NCBI GenBank assembly: GCA_031376425.1 | Contig: JANMDR010000255.1 | Span: 1 to 29,593, forward strand | Direction: 5' to 3' | DNA: 29,593 bases | Source: JANMDR01 sp031376425 | GTDB taxonomy: Bacteria > Pseudomonadota > Gammaproteobacteria > Burkholderiales > Usitatibacteraceae | Shown here: piece by piece, positions 7,235-14,740 of the stretch | How the letters are laid out: every line of letters begins with the position of its first letter | Numbering within the stretch: position 1 is the first letter of the stretch | Position numbers and translations under genes: made by a program | Notes under the pieces: model-generated | Seen by the model: the letters and a program-made list of their open reading frames with translations, nothing else | The model's database searches: none | Told to the model about the DNA's origin: nothing

Positions 7235-8227
7235 TTACACCAATTGCCCCAGTCGCACCGTAGTTAAACCCGGTTTAACGTGAATTAAAGTCGGCATGAT
7301 CAAAACGCAGTTATCATAGGGTGCTAGCACTGGCACACCTTCGTCTAGGGCAATTACGTCACCTTTGTTGGGCAAAATAGAAAAGCCACGTAAGCCTTCG
7401 CTAAATATAAAATTCTCGCCGGTAGCAGTCACCGCCTGCGTCACGCGTACGGTCTTTTGCAACGGCGTTGGTGTAGGGTTAATGTGAGCCTGTGCAAGAT
7501 CGTGATCGACCATATTCAACCGTGCCAAAAATCGCCAAGTAATTTGCCAAGCAAGTATTTCAGAGTCAGGCTCCCAATGCTGCCCACATTCCGTGAGCAG
7601 GGCGGTTTTGTGAGATGAGGGGTCGCTAAAGCCGCCATAATCGCGCATCCGCGTGCCGTTGGCGTGTCCAGCATCCACCACAATATGTTCTGGTACACAT
7701 AGGTCTTTTGCTAACGCAATGCTGCGCGGTTGCATGCCGGAAATGGTCAGCGGCAGATGCGGGTCATGCATTGAGTGGTGATCTAACAAAAAATCCACAC
7801 TATCAATAATAGGCCGCATGGCACGTGCACGAGTTAGTTCTGATGATTGTCTAGCGCTATCTAAAACTTCGGGTGACCATACGCGATTAAAGTCTTCATC
7901 CACATAGCGCGAATCATTGGGCAAGGCAGGATTGAACGCATGGAAAGCAGCAACGTTTGCAAACGACAATGATAGCCTGCCACGGGAGGGGCGCAACTGC
8001 ATTTTGAATAAACGATCTAGCACCAATGCGCCACAGAGTTCGTTGCCATGGGTGATAGCGTTAATCATCACGTGTGGTCCGTCTATGCCGCTATCAAAGG
8101 TACTGATGTACTCCACCCCAGTGTTGCCGTTTTTATAGGCAGAAATATCGGGCGGCGTCAGCGCCACTGTGTATGGCGTTGTGCCAATATTAGCGCTCAC
8201 AATTGTTTCCAATTTGCGCGACTGCAT
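7235..8227 (-). CDS. Succinylglutamate desuccinylase/aspartoacylase-family hydrolase (M14-type)
   Basis: This is a zinc-dependent amide hydrolase of the AstE/AspA fold, a family that removes acyl groups from N-acyl amino acids such as N-succinylglutamate and N-acetylaspartate. From ATG 8227 (330 residues) the zinc-binding motif is THGNE (H60, E63) and the third ligand falls in LLDHHSM (H150/H151). The substrate-carboxylate motif is DEDFNRVW (N114, R115) and the catalytic Glu is E213 in LLTECGQHW. A TTG at 8245 is a possible upstream start. The ATG overlaps the 3' end of the N-formylglutamate amidohydrolase gene by 38 bases, suggesting translational coupling. It is the last gene of the operon. 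I see no arginine-succinyltransferase genes, so it is unlikely to be true AstE. The exact acyl group and amino acid cannot be read from sequence; no signal peptide, so cytosolic. Confidence 0.85.
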   Translation of the reverse strand: MQSRKLETIVSANIGTTPYTVALTPPDISAYKNGNTGVEYISTFDSGIDGPHVMINAITHGNELCGALVLDRLFKMQLRPSRGRLSLSFANVAAFHAFNPALPNDSRYVDEDFNRVWSPEVLDSARQSSELTRARAMRPIIDSVDFLLDHHSMHDPHLPLTISGMQPRSIALAKDLCVPEHIVVDAGHANGTRMRDYGGFSDPSSHKTALLTECGQHWEPDSEILAWQITWRFLARLNMVDHDLAQAHINPTPTPLQKTVRVTQAVTATGENFIFSEGLRGFSILPNKGDVIALDEGVPVLAPYDNCVLIMPTLIHVKPGLTTVRLGQLV

Positions 8228-9086
8228 ATTGGGTGATGCTCGCAATTAATATATCAATATTTGCCTGTAATGCTGCAAAGCCTGTGGTTCGTTCTCGATT
8301 CAGTTCGTTCATATAAAGTTTGCTATTAATTTCAACTTGTAAGGAATGCCGATTTTGCGCAGGGTTAGAATAGGCGCGAACTAACTCTACACCTTTATAG
8401 GGGTCATTTATTTTTACGCTATAGCCCATTGCGCGTAATTTACTTGCGACAAAATCGGTAAATTCCGGTGCGCAACTCGTGCCATCGCGATCGCCTAAAA
8501 CAAAATTAGCGCGCGCAATCCCTGGGCCCTCACTATCAATAGCGCTAGAAATTGCAGGCATGGAATGGCAGTTAATATGCCATACGCCGCCATATCGTTG
8601 ATGCACGTTGTCCAATGCTTCTTTCACGGCGTGGTGATATGGCGCGTAGTAATTTTCAATGCGGGCTTGCACTTCGGTAATTTGCAGTTTTCTGGTGTAA
8701 ATTGGTGTGCCATTATTGATTAAGCGCCAAATTAAGCCGATTCCATTTTTGGTTTTTTCGCTGACGCTGATTGGCCCGGTCCACGCGCCGTCTATAACTG
8801 CGGTATCAATATCTAGTAGCGAACGATTTGCATCAATATAGCTGCGTGGAAAATTTGCGGCAATGAGTGTTGCACCATAATCGGCTGCGGCGGCATAGAG
8901 CGCCTCTACATGCGTATCTTCGGCGGTGCGCAAACTAGCAAGTGGGGTGCTAAAATTAAAATCAGGGGGATAAAAAGTACCGCTGTGTGGTGAATCAAAT
9001 ACTACGGGTGCAAGATTATTTGCTGTACTACTTGGCTTGATAATGGTGATAGGCGCTGGAGCTGAAATTGGTGTGGATGCATTCAT
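8190..9086 (-). CDS. N-formylglutamate amidohydrolase family protein
   Basis: The family hydrolyses N-formyl-L-glutamate to glutamate and formate, as in one branch of histidine degradation (HutG type). The 298-residue cytosolic protein shows the family landmarks: FDSPHSGTFYP (PHSG at 33-36), FPRSYIDANRSLLDID (DANR at 85-88) and VWHINCHSMP (HSM at 174-176). A VRAYSNP segment and a C-terminal LQVEINSKLYM complete the family pattern. No hut genes (hutH, hutU, hutI, hutF) are visible in the window. Instead it sits between an ATPase of a peptide importer (31-base gap) and an overlapping AstE/aspartoacylase-type gene. This argues that it deacylates something brought in by the transporter and is not histidine-specific. 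No strong ribosome-binding site precedes ATG 9086, consistent with coupling to upstream translation. Confidence 0.87.
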   Translation of the reverse strand: MNASTPISAPAPITIIKPSSTANNLAPVVFDSPHSGTFYPPDFNFSTPLASLRTAEDTHVEALYAAAADYGATLIAANFPRSYIDANRSLLDIDTAVIDGAWTGPISVSEKTKNGIGLIWRLINNGTPIYTRKLQITEVQARIENYYAPYHHAVKEALDNVHQRYGGVWHINCHSMPAISSAIDSEGPGIARANFVLGDRDGTSCAPEFTDFVASKLRAMGYSVKINDPYKGVELVRAYSNPAQNRHSLQVEINSKLYMNELNRERTTGFAALQANIDILIASITQYAVAQIGNNCER

Positions 9087-9117
9087 AACATAGGCTTTTT
9101 AAAATTGCGATGGGCGT

Positions 9118-10140
9118 TTATTCATTTAAATGACAAGCTGAATAGCGATTAACAGCAATCATCTTCAGCATAGGCTGCTCGGATTTACATCTGTCACCCG
9201 GAACCTTTGCGGCGTGCGGGCAACGCGGATGAAAATGACATCCCGTTGGTGGATTTAACGGCGAAGGAATTTCGCCCTTGATGGCGACGAATTCTTTTTT
9301 GCGTACTTCAAGCGTCGGTACTTCAGCCAGTAAGCCTTGCGTATAGGGATGGTTGGGAGAATTAAACAATACATCCGTTGGCGCAGTTTCCACCACACGC
9401 CCTAGGTACATAATGACTACGCGATCTGACAAATGCCGGACTACGCTCAAGTCATGGCTAATGAATAGATAAGTAAGGTTTAGTTCTTCGCGCAATTTAA
9501 TAAAGAGATTTAGCACTTGCGCTTGAATTGAAACATCAAGAGCTGCAACGGCTTCGTCACACACCAAAAAATTCGGTTGTACCGCGAGTGCGCGAGCAAT
9601 ACCAATACGCGCACGTTGTCCGCCCGAAAATTGATGTGGAAAACGCCTTGAGAGGCTCGGGTCTAGTCCCACCCGTTGCATCATTTGCGCTACATAATCC
9701 GCTTCTTCTGCTGAGGTCACCACACCGTGTACCACCGGCGCTTCACCAATAATGTCTTCGACACGATAGCGCGGATTTAGCGATGCGTAGGGGTCTTGAA
9801 AAATCATTTGCGCCTCTAATTGCATTGCGCGCGCCTCGGTTGCTGTCATGGTACTGGTGTTCTTGCCGCGCCAAAAGCGCTCACCATTACTGGCTTTGTG
9901 CAGTCCGACGACTAAGCGGCCAAGGGTAGATTTGCCACAACCAGATTCACCAACTAAGCCCACAACTTCGCCTTTATAAATCGTCAAATCAACACGATCT
10001 ACCGCATGTACGACTTCTGTGCTCGTAGCACTCTTACCGCTTACTGTGCTTGCTAAGGAATTAGCGAATTTACCAATGAAGTCGAGTTTTTTTTCAAAGC
10101 GTTTTGAAATGCTTTTTAGCTCTAATAGTGGCGTACTCAT
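9118..10140 (-). CDS. Peptide-type ABC importer, ATP-binding subunit (DppF/OppF-like)
   Basis: This is the second ATPase of the peptide/nickel-class importer, acting at the cytosolic face of the membrane. The 340 residues carry Walker A GESGCGKST (64-72), the Q-loop FQDPYASLNP (115-124), signature SGGQRARIGIARAL (173-186), Walker B LVCDE (193-197) and the switch His in FISHDLSVV. The C-terminal oligopeptide-transporter extension ends in a Cys-rich segment (GCHFHPRCPHAA, then RC), typical of OppF/DppF. Two small departures: Walker B is followed by AVAALD where PVSALD is usual, and an insertion of about 20 residues (21-42) precedes the first beta-strands. Its ATG overlaps the stop of the upstream ATPase by 4 bases (10137-10140). 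Confidence 0.94.
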   Translation of the reverse strand: MSTPLLELKSISKRFEKKLDFIGKFANSLASTVSGKSATSTEVVHAVDRVDLTIYKGEVVGLVGESGCGKSTLGRLVVGLHKASNGERFWRGKNTSTMTATEARAMQLEAQMIFQDPYASLNPRYRVEDIIGEAPVVHGVVTSAEEADYVAQMMQRVGLDPSLSRRFPHQFSGGQRARIGIARALAVQPNFLVCDEAVAALDVSIQAQVLNLFIKLREELNLTYLFISHDLSVVRHLSDRVVIMYLGRVVETAPTDVLFNSPNHPYTQGLLAEVPTLEVRKKEFVAIKGEIPSPLNPPTGCHFHPRCPHAAKVPGDRCKSEQPMLKMIAVNRYSACHLNE

Positions 10141-11135
10141 GCTGCACCTTTAGTTGTTGAATTTGTGTGCGGATAATAACAACGCACCTGCTGTGCGCTG
10201 CCGCTGATTGGGGTCGAAAACGCGGGTGCTGCCTCACACGCAGCAGCCCGACGGGCGCAACGCTCGCGAAACGCGCAACCAGCGCCTATTTGCAGTAGTG
10301 ACGGTGTCATACCCGGAATTTGTTGCAAGGGTTTACCCTTCACATTGCGGCTGGGCACTGAATCAAGCAACCCTTTGGTGTAAGGGTGCAAAGGGCTTCC
10401 TAATAATTGTGCTGTGGTACCTTGTTCAACAATTTTTCCAGCATACATAACCGCCACGCGGTCCGCTAGGCCAGCCACAACTGAGAGATCATGGGTTATC
10501 CACAGCAAGGCCGTGCCGGATTCCCGGCAAAGGGTCTGCATTTCGAACAATATCTGGCCTTGAATGGTCACATCTAAAGCGGTGGTAGGTTCATCACAAA
10601 CGATAAGGTCAGGCTTGTTGAGCAAGGCAATAGCGATTGCTACGCGCTGCCGCATGCCGCCGGAAAATTGATGCGGGTAGGCAAGCAGGCGCTCATCGGG
10701 TGACGGTATTCCAACCTGTACTAAGGCATTGCGGCAGCGTTGTCTTGCCTCAGTTTTTGATACTTTTTCATGTGCCGTGATCGCTTCCATCATTTGCGTA
10801 TCAACCCGTAGCACTGGGTTTAACGTCATCATTGGGTCTTGAAAAATCATTGCTATTCGATTGCCTCGCAAGCTGCGCCATTGGGCATTGTTATAGTTGC
10901 TAACTTCGGTACCGTTGAGCATGATCTTGCCGCTCACTACACGGCCTGGCGTATCTATTAGCCCCATGATGGAATAGCCGGTCATTGATTTGCCAGAGCC
11001 TGATTCACCCACCAACCCTAATATCTCGCCTTTGTTGATGGTGAAGGAAACGTCATCTACCGCTTTTACGATGCCTGCTTTAGTGAAAAAATGTGTGCGC
11101 AAATTCTCAACTGATAGTACTGGCGTAGCGCTCAT
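10137..11135 (-). CDS. Peptide-type ABC importer, ATP-binding subunit (DppD/OppD-like)
   Basis: This is the first ATPase of the importer, 332 residues. It has Walker A GESGSGKS (43-50), Q-loop FQDPMMTLNP, signature FSGGMRQRVAIAIAL, Walker B LIVCDEPTTALDV and H-loop WITHDLSVV. The MRQRV signature and LNPVLRV segment are typical of DppD/OppD as opposed to OppF. The C-terminal extension contains HPYTKGLLDSVPS and a Cys cluster (GCAFRERCARRAAAC) found in the peptide/nickel class. It overlaps its neighbours by 4 bases on each side (ATGA type at 11132-11135 and 10137-10140), so the two ATPases and permease C are translationally coupled. It is expected to form the ATPase heterodimer with the next gene product. 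Confidence 0.94.
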   Translation of the reverse strand: MSATPVLSVENLRTHFFTKAGIVKAVDDVSFTINKGEILGLVGESGSGKSMTGYSIMGLIDTPGRVVSGKIMLNGTEVSNYNNAQWRSLRGNRIAMIFQDPMMTLNPVLRVDTQMMEAITAHEKVSKTEARQRCRNALVQVGIPSPDERLLAYPHQFSGGMRQRVAIAIALLNKPDLIVCDEPTTALDVTIQGQILFEMQTLCRESGTALLWITHDLSVVAGLADRVAVMYAGKIVEQGTTAQLLGSPLHPYTKGLLDSVPSRNVKGKPLQQIPGMTPSLLQIGAGCAFRERCARRAAACEAAPAFSTPISGSAQQVRCYYPHTNSTTKGAA

Positions 11136-12022
11136 TTCTTTAGCCTTGGATTTAATACATCACGTAACTGATCAGCTACTAGATTGATGCTCATAATGGT
11201 GATTAGCAAAGCGAGCCCTGGATAAAAACTAATCCAGTATTTGCCACTCATTAAATAGGTAAATCCATTAGAAATCAGCAAGCCCAAGGATGGCTCGGTA
11301 ATCGGTAAACCTAAACCTAAAAAAGACAGCGTAGCTTCTAAAGCAATGGCATGTGCCACTTGAACGGTTGCCACTACAATTAGGGGGGGGAGGCAATTAG
11401 GCAAAAGATGTTTGAATAAGGTGCGCGTTTTTGATAGGGCCAACACCTTTGCCGCTTCAACATATTCTTTTTGCATTTCAACTAAGGCTGATGCACGCAC
11501 CGTTCGAGCGTAATAGGCCCATTGCACGGTGATGAGTGCGATGATTACCTTGTCAACCCCCTGCCCGAATACGGCGAGCAAAATCAGCGCTAATAATATT
11601 GCCGGAAACGACAATTGAATATCCACAATCCGCATAATGAGGGTGTCTACCCAGCCACCAAAATAGGCTGCGATTAAGCCAAACGACAGTCCGATTGCTG
11701 CCGCCACGATGGTGCTGGCGACACCCACTGCTAATGAGGTACGAATGCCGTAAAAAATGGCTGAAAGCATGTCGCGACCCTGATCGTCCGTTCCTAAAAT
11801 ATAGGTTTGGTTGGAAAGTGATTTTTCACCCGGTGCCAGTTTGTTATTCATTACATCAAGCTGGCTTTGATCGTAAGGGTTTTGAGGGGAAATGATCGGT
11901 GCAAAAATAGCGATCAAGATGATGGTGAGTAGCAATATCATGCCGATTACCGCTAATTTTGACGCCGCAAATTCTTCCCAAATTTGGCGTGCAGGGCTGA
12001 TCTCTTTATTGATGGTAGTCAT
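11132..12022 (-). CDS. Peptide-type ABC importer permease (DppC/OppC-like)
   Basis: This 296-residue inner-membrane permease has an N-terminal cytosolic stretch with an early transmembrane helix (about 20-42) and a periplasmic domain with LGTDDQGRDMLSAIFYGIRTSL, the OppC N-terminal hallmark. A core of five further helices follows. The cytosolic coupling loop for the ATPase is YVEAAKVLALSKTRTLFKHLLPN (about 186-208), matching the EAA motif consensus. It pairs with the DppB-like permease encoded one base upstream to form the translocation channel. Gene order B-C-D-F is the normal one for this transporter class. Confidence 0.93.
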   Translation of the reverse strand: MTTINKEISPARQIWEEFAASKLAVIGMILLLTIILIAIFAPIISPQNPYDQSQLDVMNNKLAPGEKSLSNQTYILGTDDQGRDMLSAIFYGIRTSLAVGVASTIVAAAIGLSFGLIAAYFGGWVDTLIMRIVDIQLSFPAILLALILLAVFGQGVDKVIIALITVQWAYYARTVRASALVEMQKEYVEAAKVLALSKTRTLFKHLLPNCLPPLIVVATVQVAHAIALEATLSFLGLGLPITEPSLGLLISNGFTYLMSGKYWISFYPGLALLITIMSINLVADQLRDVLNPRLKK

Positions 12023-12023
12023 T

Positions 12024-13010
12024 TTAGTGTCCCGCCCCTGCTGATTGTCCTAGGCGCACGCGTGGGTCAAGGTAGGAATAAATAATATCTACCGCAAAAT
12101 TGATGAAAATAAACAGCGCTACGATTACCATTAAATAGGCCACTATCACTGGTCGGTCAAGCTGGTTAATGGAATCAATGAGCAGTTTTCCAGTGCCCGG
12201 CCACGCAAAAATAGATTCTGTAACAATCGCAAATGCGATCACTGAACCAAACTCTAAACCGATTACCGTCACAATAGGAATCATGATGTTCTTGAGTACA
12301 TGTACGCCTATGACACGCGATTGTGAAAGCCCTTTTGCACGAGCAAATTTAACGTAATCTTGTAATAGCGCTTCCCGTGTTTGGGCGCGCGTTAAGCGTA
12401 TTAGTAGTGATAATTTAAACAGTGCTAAATTTAATGCTGGCATAAACAAATGGGTAAGGCCATCCCATGTTAAAAAACTGACTTGTACGCCGAGTAAACT
12501 TACTGTTTCGCCGCGCCCGTTGGACGGCAGCCAGCCTAGATACACTGAAAAAAACATAATCAGCACCAACCCAACCCAAAAAGTGGGTAATGAAAAGCCA
12601 ACAATTGAGCCCGCCATAATGGTGCGCGCCACAATGCCGTCTGGCTTTAATCCGGCAATTAAACCTAGTGGGATACCGATTGAGACTGCAATAATCATTG
12701 CGCACAGTGCAAGCTCAATGGTTGCCACCATTTTAGAAAGTATCAACCCCAATGCCGGTACACCAAACACAAAAGATCGACCTAAATCGCCATTGATAGC
12801 ACCTTTAAGAAACACCATAAATTGTTCGTAAAGTGGCTTATCTAAGCCCAGCGCTACTGTCGCACGCATTTTTTCAATTTCATCAGCTTGGGGATTCACC
12901 AGCAACTCTATGGGATTACCGATAGCATACACGCCAAGAAATACCAGCACGGCCATCACAAAAAGCACGAAAACAGATTGGGTTAGGCGTCGAAGCGTGT
13001 AGGCGAGCAT
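12024..13010 (-). CDS. Peptide-type ABC importer permease (DppB/OppB-like)
   Basis: This 328-residue inner-membrane permease opens with MLAYTLRRLTQSVFVLFVM, the characteristic DppB first helix, and carries a periplasmic segment with LGLDKPLYEQFMVFL and GDLGRSFVFG. Further helices and the ATPase-coupling loop DYVKFARAKGLSQSRVIGVH (about 221-240) follow, ending in a helix and the SYLDPRVR tail typical of the family. It is the first permease gene after the binding-protein gene. An 80-base gap containing a hairpin separates the two, while only one base separates it from the DppC-like gene. Confidence 0.94.
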   Translation of the reverse strand: MLAYTLRRLTQSVFVLFVMAVLVFLGVYAIGNPIELLVNPQADEIEKMRATVALGLDKPLYEQFMVFLKGAINGDLGRSFVFGVPALGLILSKMVATIELALCAMIIAVSIGIPLGLIAGLKPDGIVARTIMAGSIVGFSLPTFWVGLVLIMFFSVYLGWLPSNGRGETVSLLGVQVSFLTWDGLTHLFMPALNLALFKLSLLIRLTRAQTREALLQDYVKFARAKGLSQSRVIGVHVLKNIMIPIVTVIGLEFGSVIAFAIVTESIFAWPGTGKLLIDSINQLDRPVIVAYLMVIVALFIFINFAVDIIYSYLDPRVRLGQSAGAGH

Positions 13011-13053
13011 AGGTTAGCAATTCATAAGTAGAACGGATTTAGAGGTAAAGGTA

Positions 13054-13079
13054 GGGTGCTAGATTAATCCTAGCCACCC
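13054..13079 (-). promoter_or_regulatory. Intercistronic hairpin after the substrate-binding-protein gene
   Basis: GGGTGCTAG (13054-13062) pairs with CTAGCCACCC (13070-13079) with one bulged base around a 7-base loop, in the only sizeable gap inside the importer operon. There is no T-run after it on the minus strand. In ABC-importer operons such stems often protect the binding-protein mRNA end or reduce read-through, so that binding protein exceeds permease; that role is inferred here. Confidence 0.4.
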
Positions 13080-13090
13080 CATCGTATTTA

Positions 13091-14701
13091 CTATTTTACC
13101 GTGCGTACGTCCATCGCAAAGGTATATTGATCCGATCGACCAGTATATTTCAAGCCGCGTTGTGTTGCCCAATTGCTCACTTCAAAATGAAGCGGCACAA
13201 TTGCGGTGTCGCGCATTGCAATCTCGGTGGCTTGCGCCAATAAGGCGGCGCGTTTGCTGTCTTCAACAGTGGCTAATGCGGCATTAATGAGGCGATCTAC
13301 TTCGGAATTAGAATACCGTCCGCGATTCGATGTTCCCATACCCTTGTCTTTATCAAACGTGGCAATTAATGCGCGTAGCGGTGAAGATGCTTCGCCAGTT
13401 TCAGAACCCCAGCCCACTAAGATTGCGCTAAATTCAAGCTTAGAGCCACGGGTGAAAAGTATTGCCGAAGGCATCGTTTCCACCTTGGTATCAACGCCTA
13501 TGCGTTTCCACATTTGCACTACTACTTGCGCAATTTTGTCGTCATTGATGTAGCGTCCAGCAGGGCCATGCAGCGTGAGGGCGAAGCCATCTGGATATCC
13601 AGCTTCGGTTAGCAGTTTGCGAGCCATGTTTAAATCTTGCTTCTCAGCTCTTAGGTTCTTGCTGGTGCCGAAACCACCATCTGGTAATAATTGCCCAGCA
13701 GCGATGGCGCTGCCTTCCATGACCCTAGAAACAATGGCGGTTCGATCAATGGCAATTGATAGCGCACGGCGCACGCGGGAATCGGTAAGTGGATTTTTAG
13801 CTAAGGGTTTGCCGAGCTTATCAAACACAAACGGTGAGCCGGTTTGCCGATTTGAATCTAAGGTTAGGTAAATCACGCGATTAGAAATACGTGAGGATAA
13901 ACTCACTTTTGGATTGCGGCTAAGTCCACTCAAATCGGCTGTAGGTACGCCCTCAATAAAATCGACATCACCAGAAAGCAACGCCGCTACCCGTGTGGGG
14001 GCGCTGGGAAGTATTTTAAACGTTACTTTCTCCCAAGGTTCCTCACCTGACCAATAGCCAAAATTGGTTTTCAAAACGACTCGTTGATTTGGTGTGTATT
14101 CCGCAAATTTATAAGGGCCAGTACCGATGGCAGCGCGGCCTGAATTAAAGTCTTCAGTAGTCACTTTTTCACCCAATTTAGCCGGTACGATGAGCACTGT
14201 GGCCACATCATTTGGCATGAGCGGATACGGGCTAGCAGTTTTCAAAATCACCGTATAGGGATCGGGCGTGAGTATTTCTGTAATTGCTTTGACATAGGGT
14301 GCGAATGAAGAGGGGCTATTGGGAACCGACGGTGCGCGCTTCAATGAAAATGCCACATCGGCAGCAGTAAATGGGCTGCCGTCGTGAAACCGCACATCGC
14401 GACGTAGTTTAAATTCCCACGTGGTGGCATCTATCGCACGCCATGATTTTGCTAAGCCGGGTACTAAGTTTTGGGCAAAGTCTTGGCGAATAAGTGAATC
14501 AAAAATATGACGGAGTAAACCATTATTTGGGGTGAGGTTATGATAATGTGGGTCCATTGAAGTAATGGATGCTGAAAGCCCAACGGTAAGGTCTTTGGCT
14601 TGTAAAACTGGGGTAATTAAGATTGCCTGCGAGATTGCCAGCGGCGCAAGAACCCCGCTGACAATGGTGCTGAAGCGCTTAGTAAAAGCATATTTTTGCA
14701 T
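13091..14701 (-). CDS. Periplasmic substrate-binding protein of the peptide-type ABC importer (SBP family 5)
   Basis: This 536-residue periplasmic receptor delivers substrate to the DppBC-like permease. The signal peptide spans about residues 1-35 (basic start, long hydrophobic core, probable cleavage after LQA). There is no lipobox Cys, so the mature protein is soluble. Family-5 landmarks include SMDPHYHNLTPN near residue 53, a segment reading WRAIDATTWEFKLRRDVRFHDGSPFTAADV near 90-115, and the domain containing RRALSIAIDRTAIV. The family binds di- and oligopeptides, nickel, opines and N-acylated compounds, so the ligand cannot be read from the fold. The neighbouring deacylases suggest N-acyl amino acids or small acylated peptides. 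ATG 14701 has a strong AAGGGGAG ribosome-binding site about 5 bases upstream, fitting a highly expressed binding protein. Confidence 0.93.
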   Translation of the reverse strand: MQKYAFTKRFSTIVSGVLAPLAISQAILITPVLQAKDLTVGLSASITSMDPHYHNLTPNNGLLRHIFDSLIRQDFAQNLVPGLAKSWRAIDATTWEFKLRRDVRFHDGSPFTAADVAFSLKRAPSVPNSPSSFAPYVKAITEILTPDPYTVILKTASPYPLMPNDVATVLIVPAKLGEKVTTEDFNSGRAAIGTGPYKFAEYTPNQRVVLKTNFGYWSGEEPWEKVTFKILPSAPTRVAALLSGDVDFIEGVPTADLSGLSRNPKVSLSSRISNRVIYLTLDSNRQTGSPFVFDKLGKPLAKNPLTDSRVRRALSIAIDRTAIVSRVMEGSAIAAGQLLPDGGFGTSKNLRAEKQDLNMARKLLTEAGYPDGFALTLHGPAGRYINDDKIAQVVVQMWKRIGVDTKVETMPSAILFTRGSKLEFSAILVGWGSETGEASSPLRALIATFDKDKGMGTSNRGRYSNSEVDRLINAALATVEDSKRAALLAQATEIAMRDTAIVPLHFEVSNWATQRGLKYTGRSDQYTFAMDVRTVK

Positions 14702-14740
14702 GTTGACTCCCCTTGTAAAATTAACGTTGCGGTGAAATGC

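Noticed and set aside
7235..8227. Naming the AstE/aspartoacylase-type gene astE
   Set aside because: No arginine succinyltransferase pathway genes are nearby, and the fold alone does not give the substrate.
8190..9086. Assigning the N-formylglutamate amidohydrolase to histidine degradation (hutG)
   Set aside because: No other hut gene is present; the gene is embedded in a transporter/deacylase operon.
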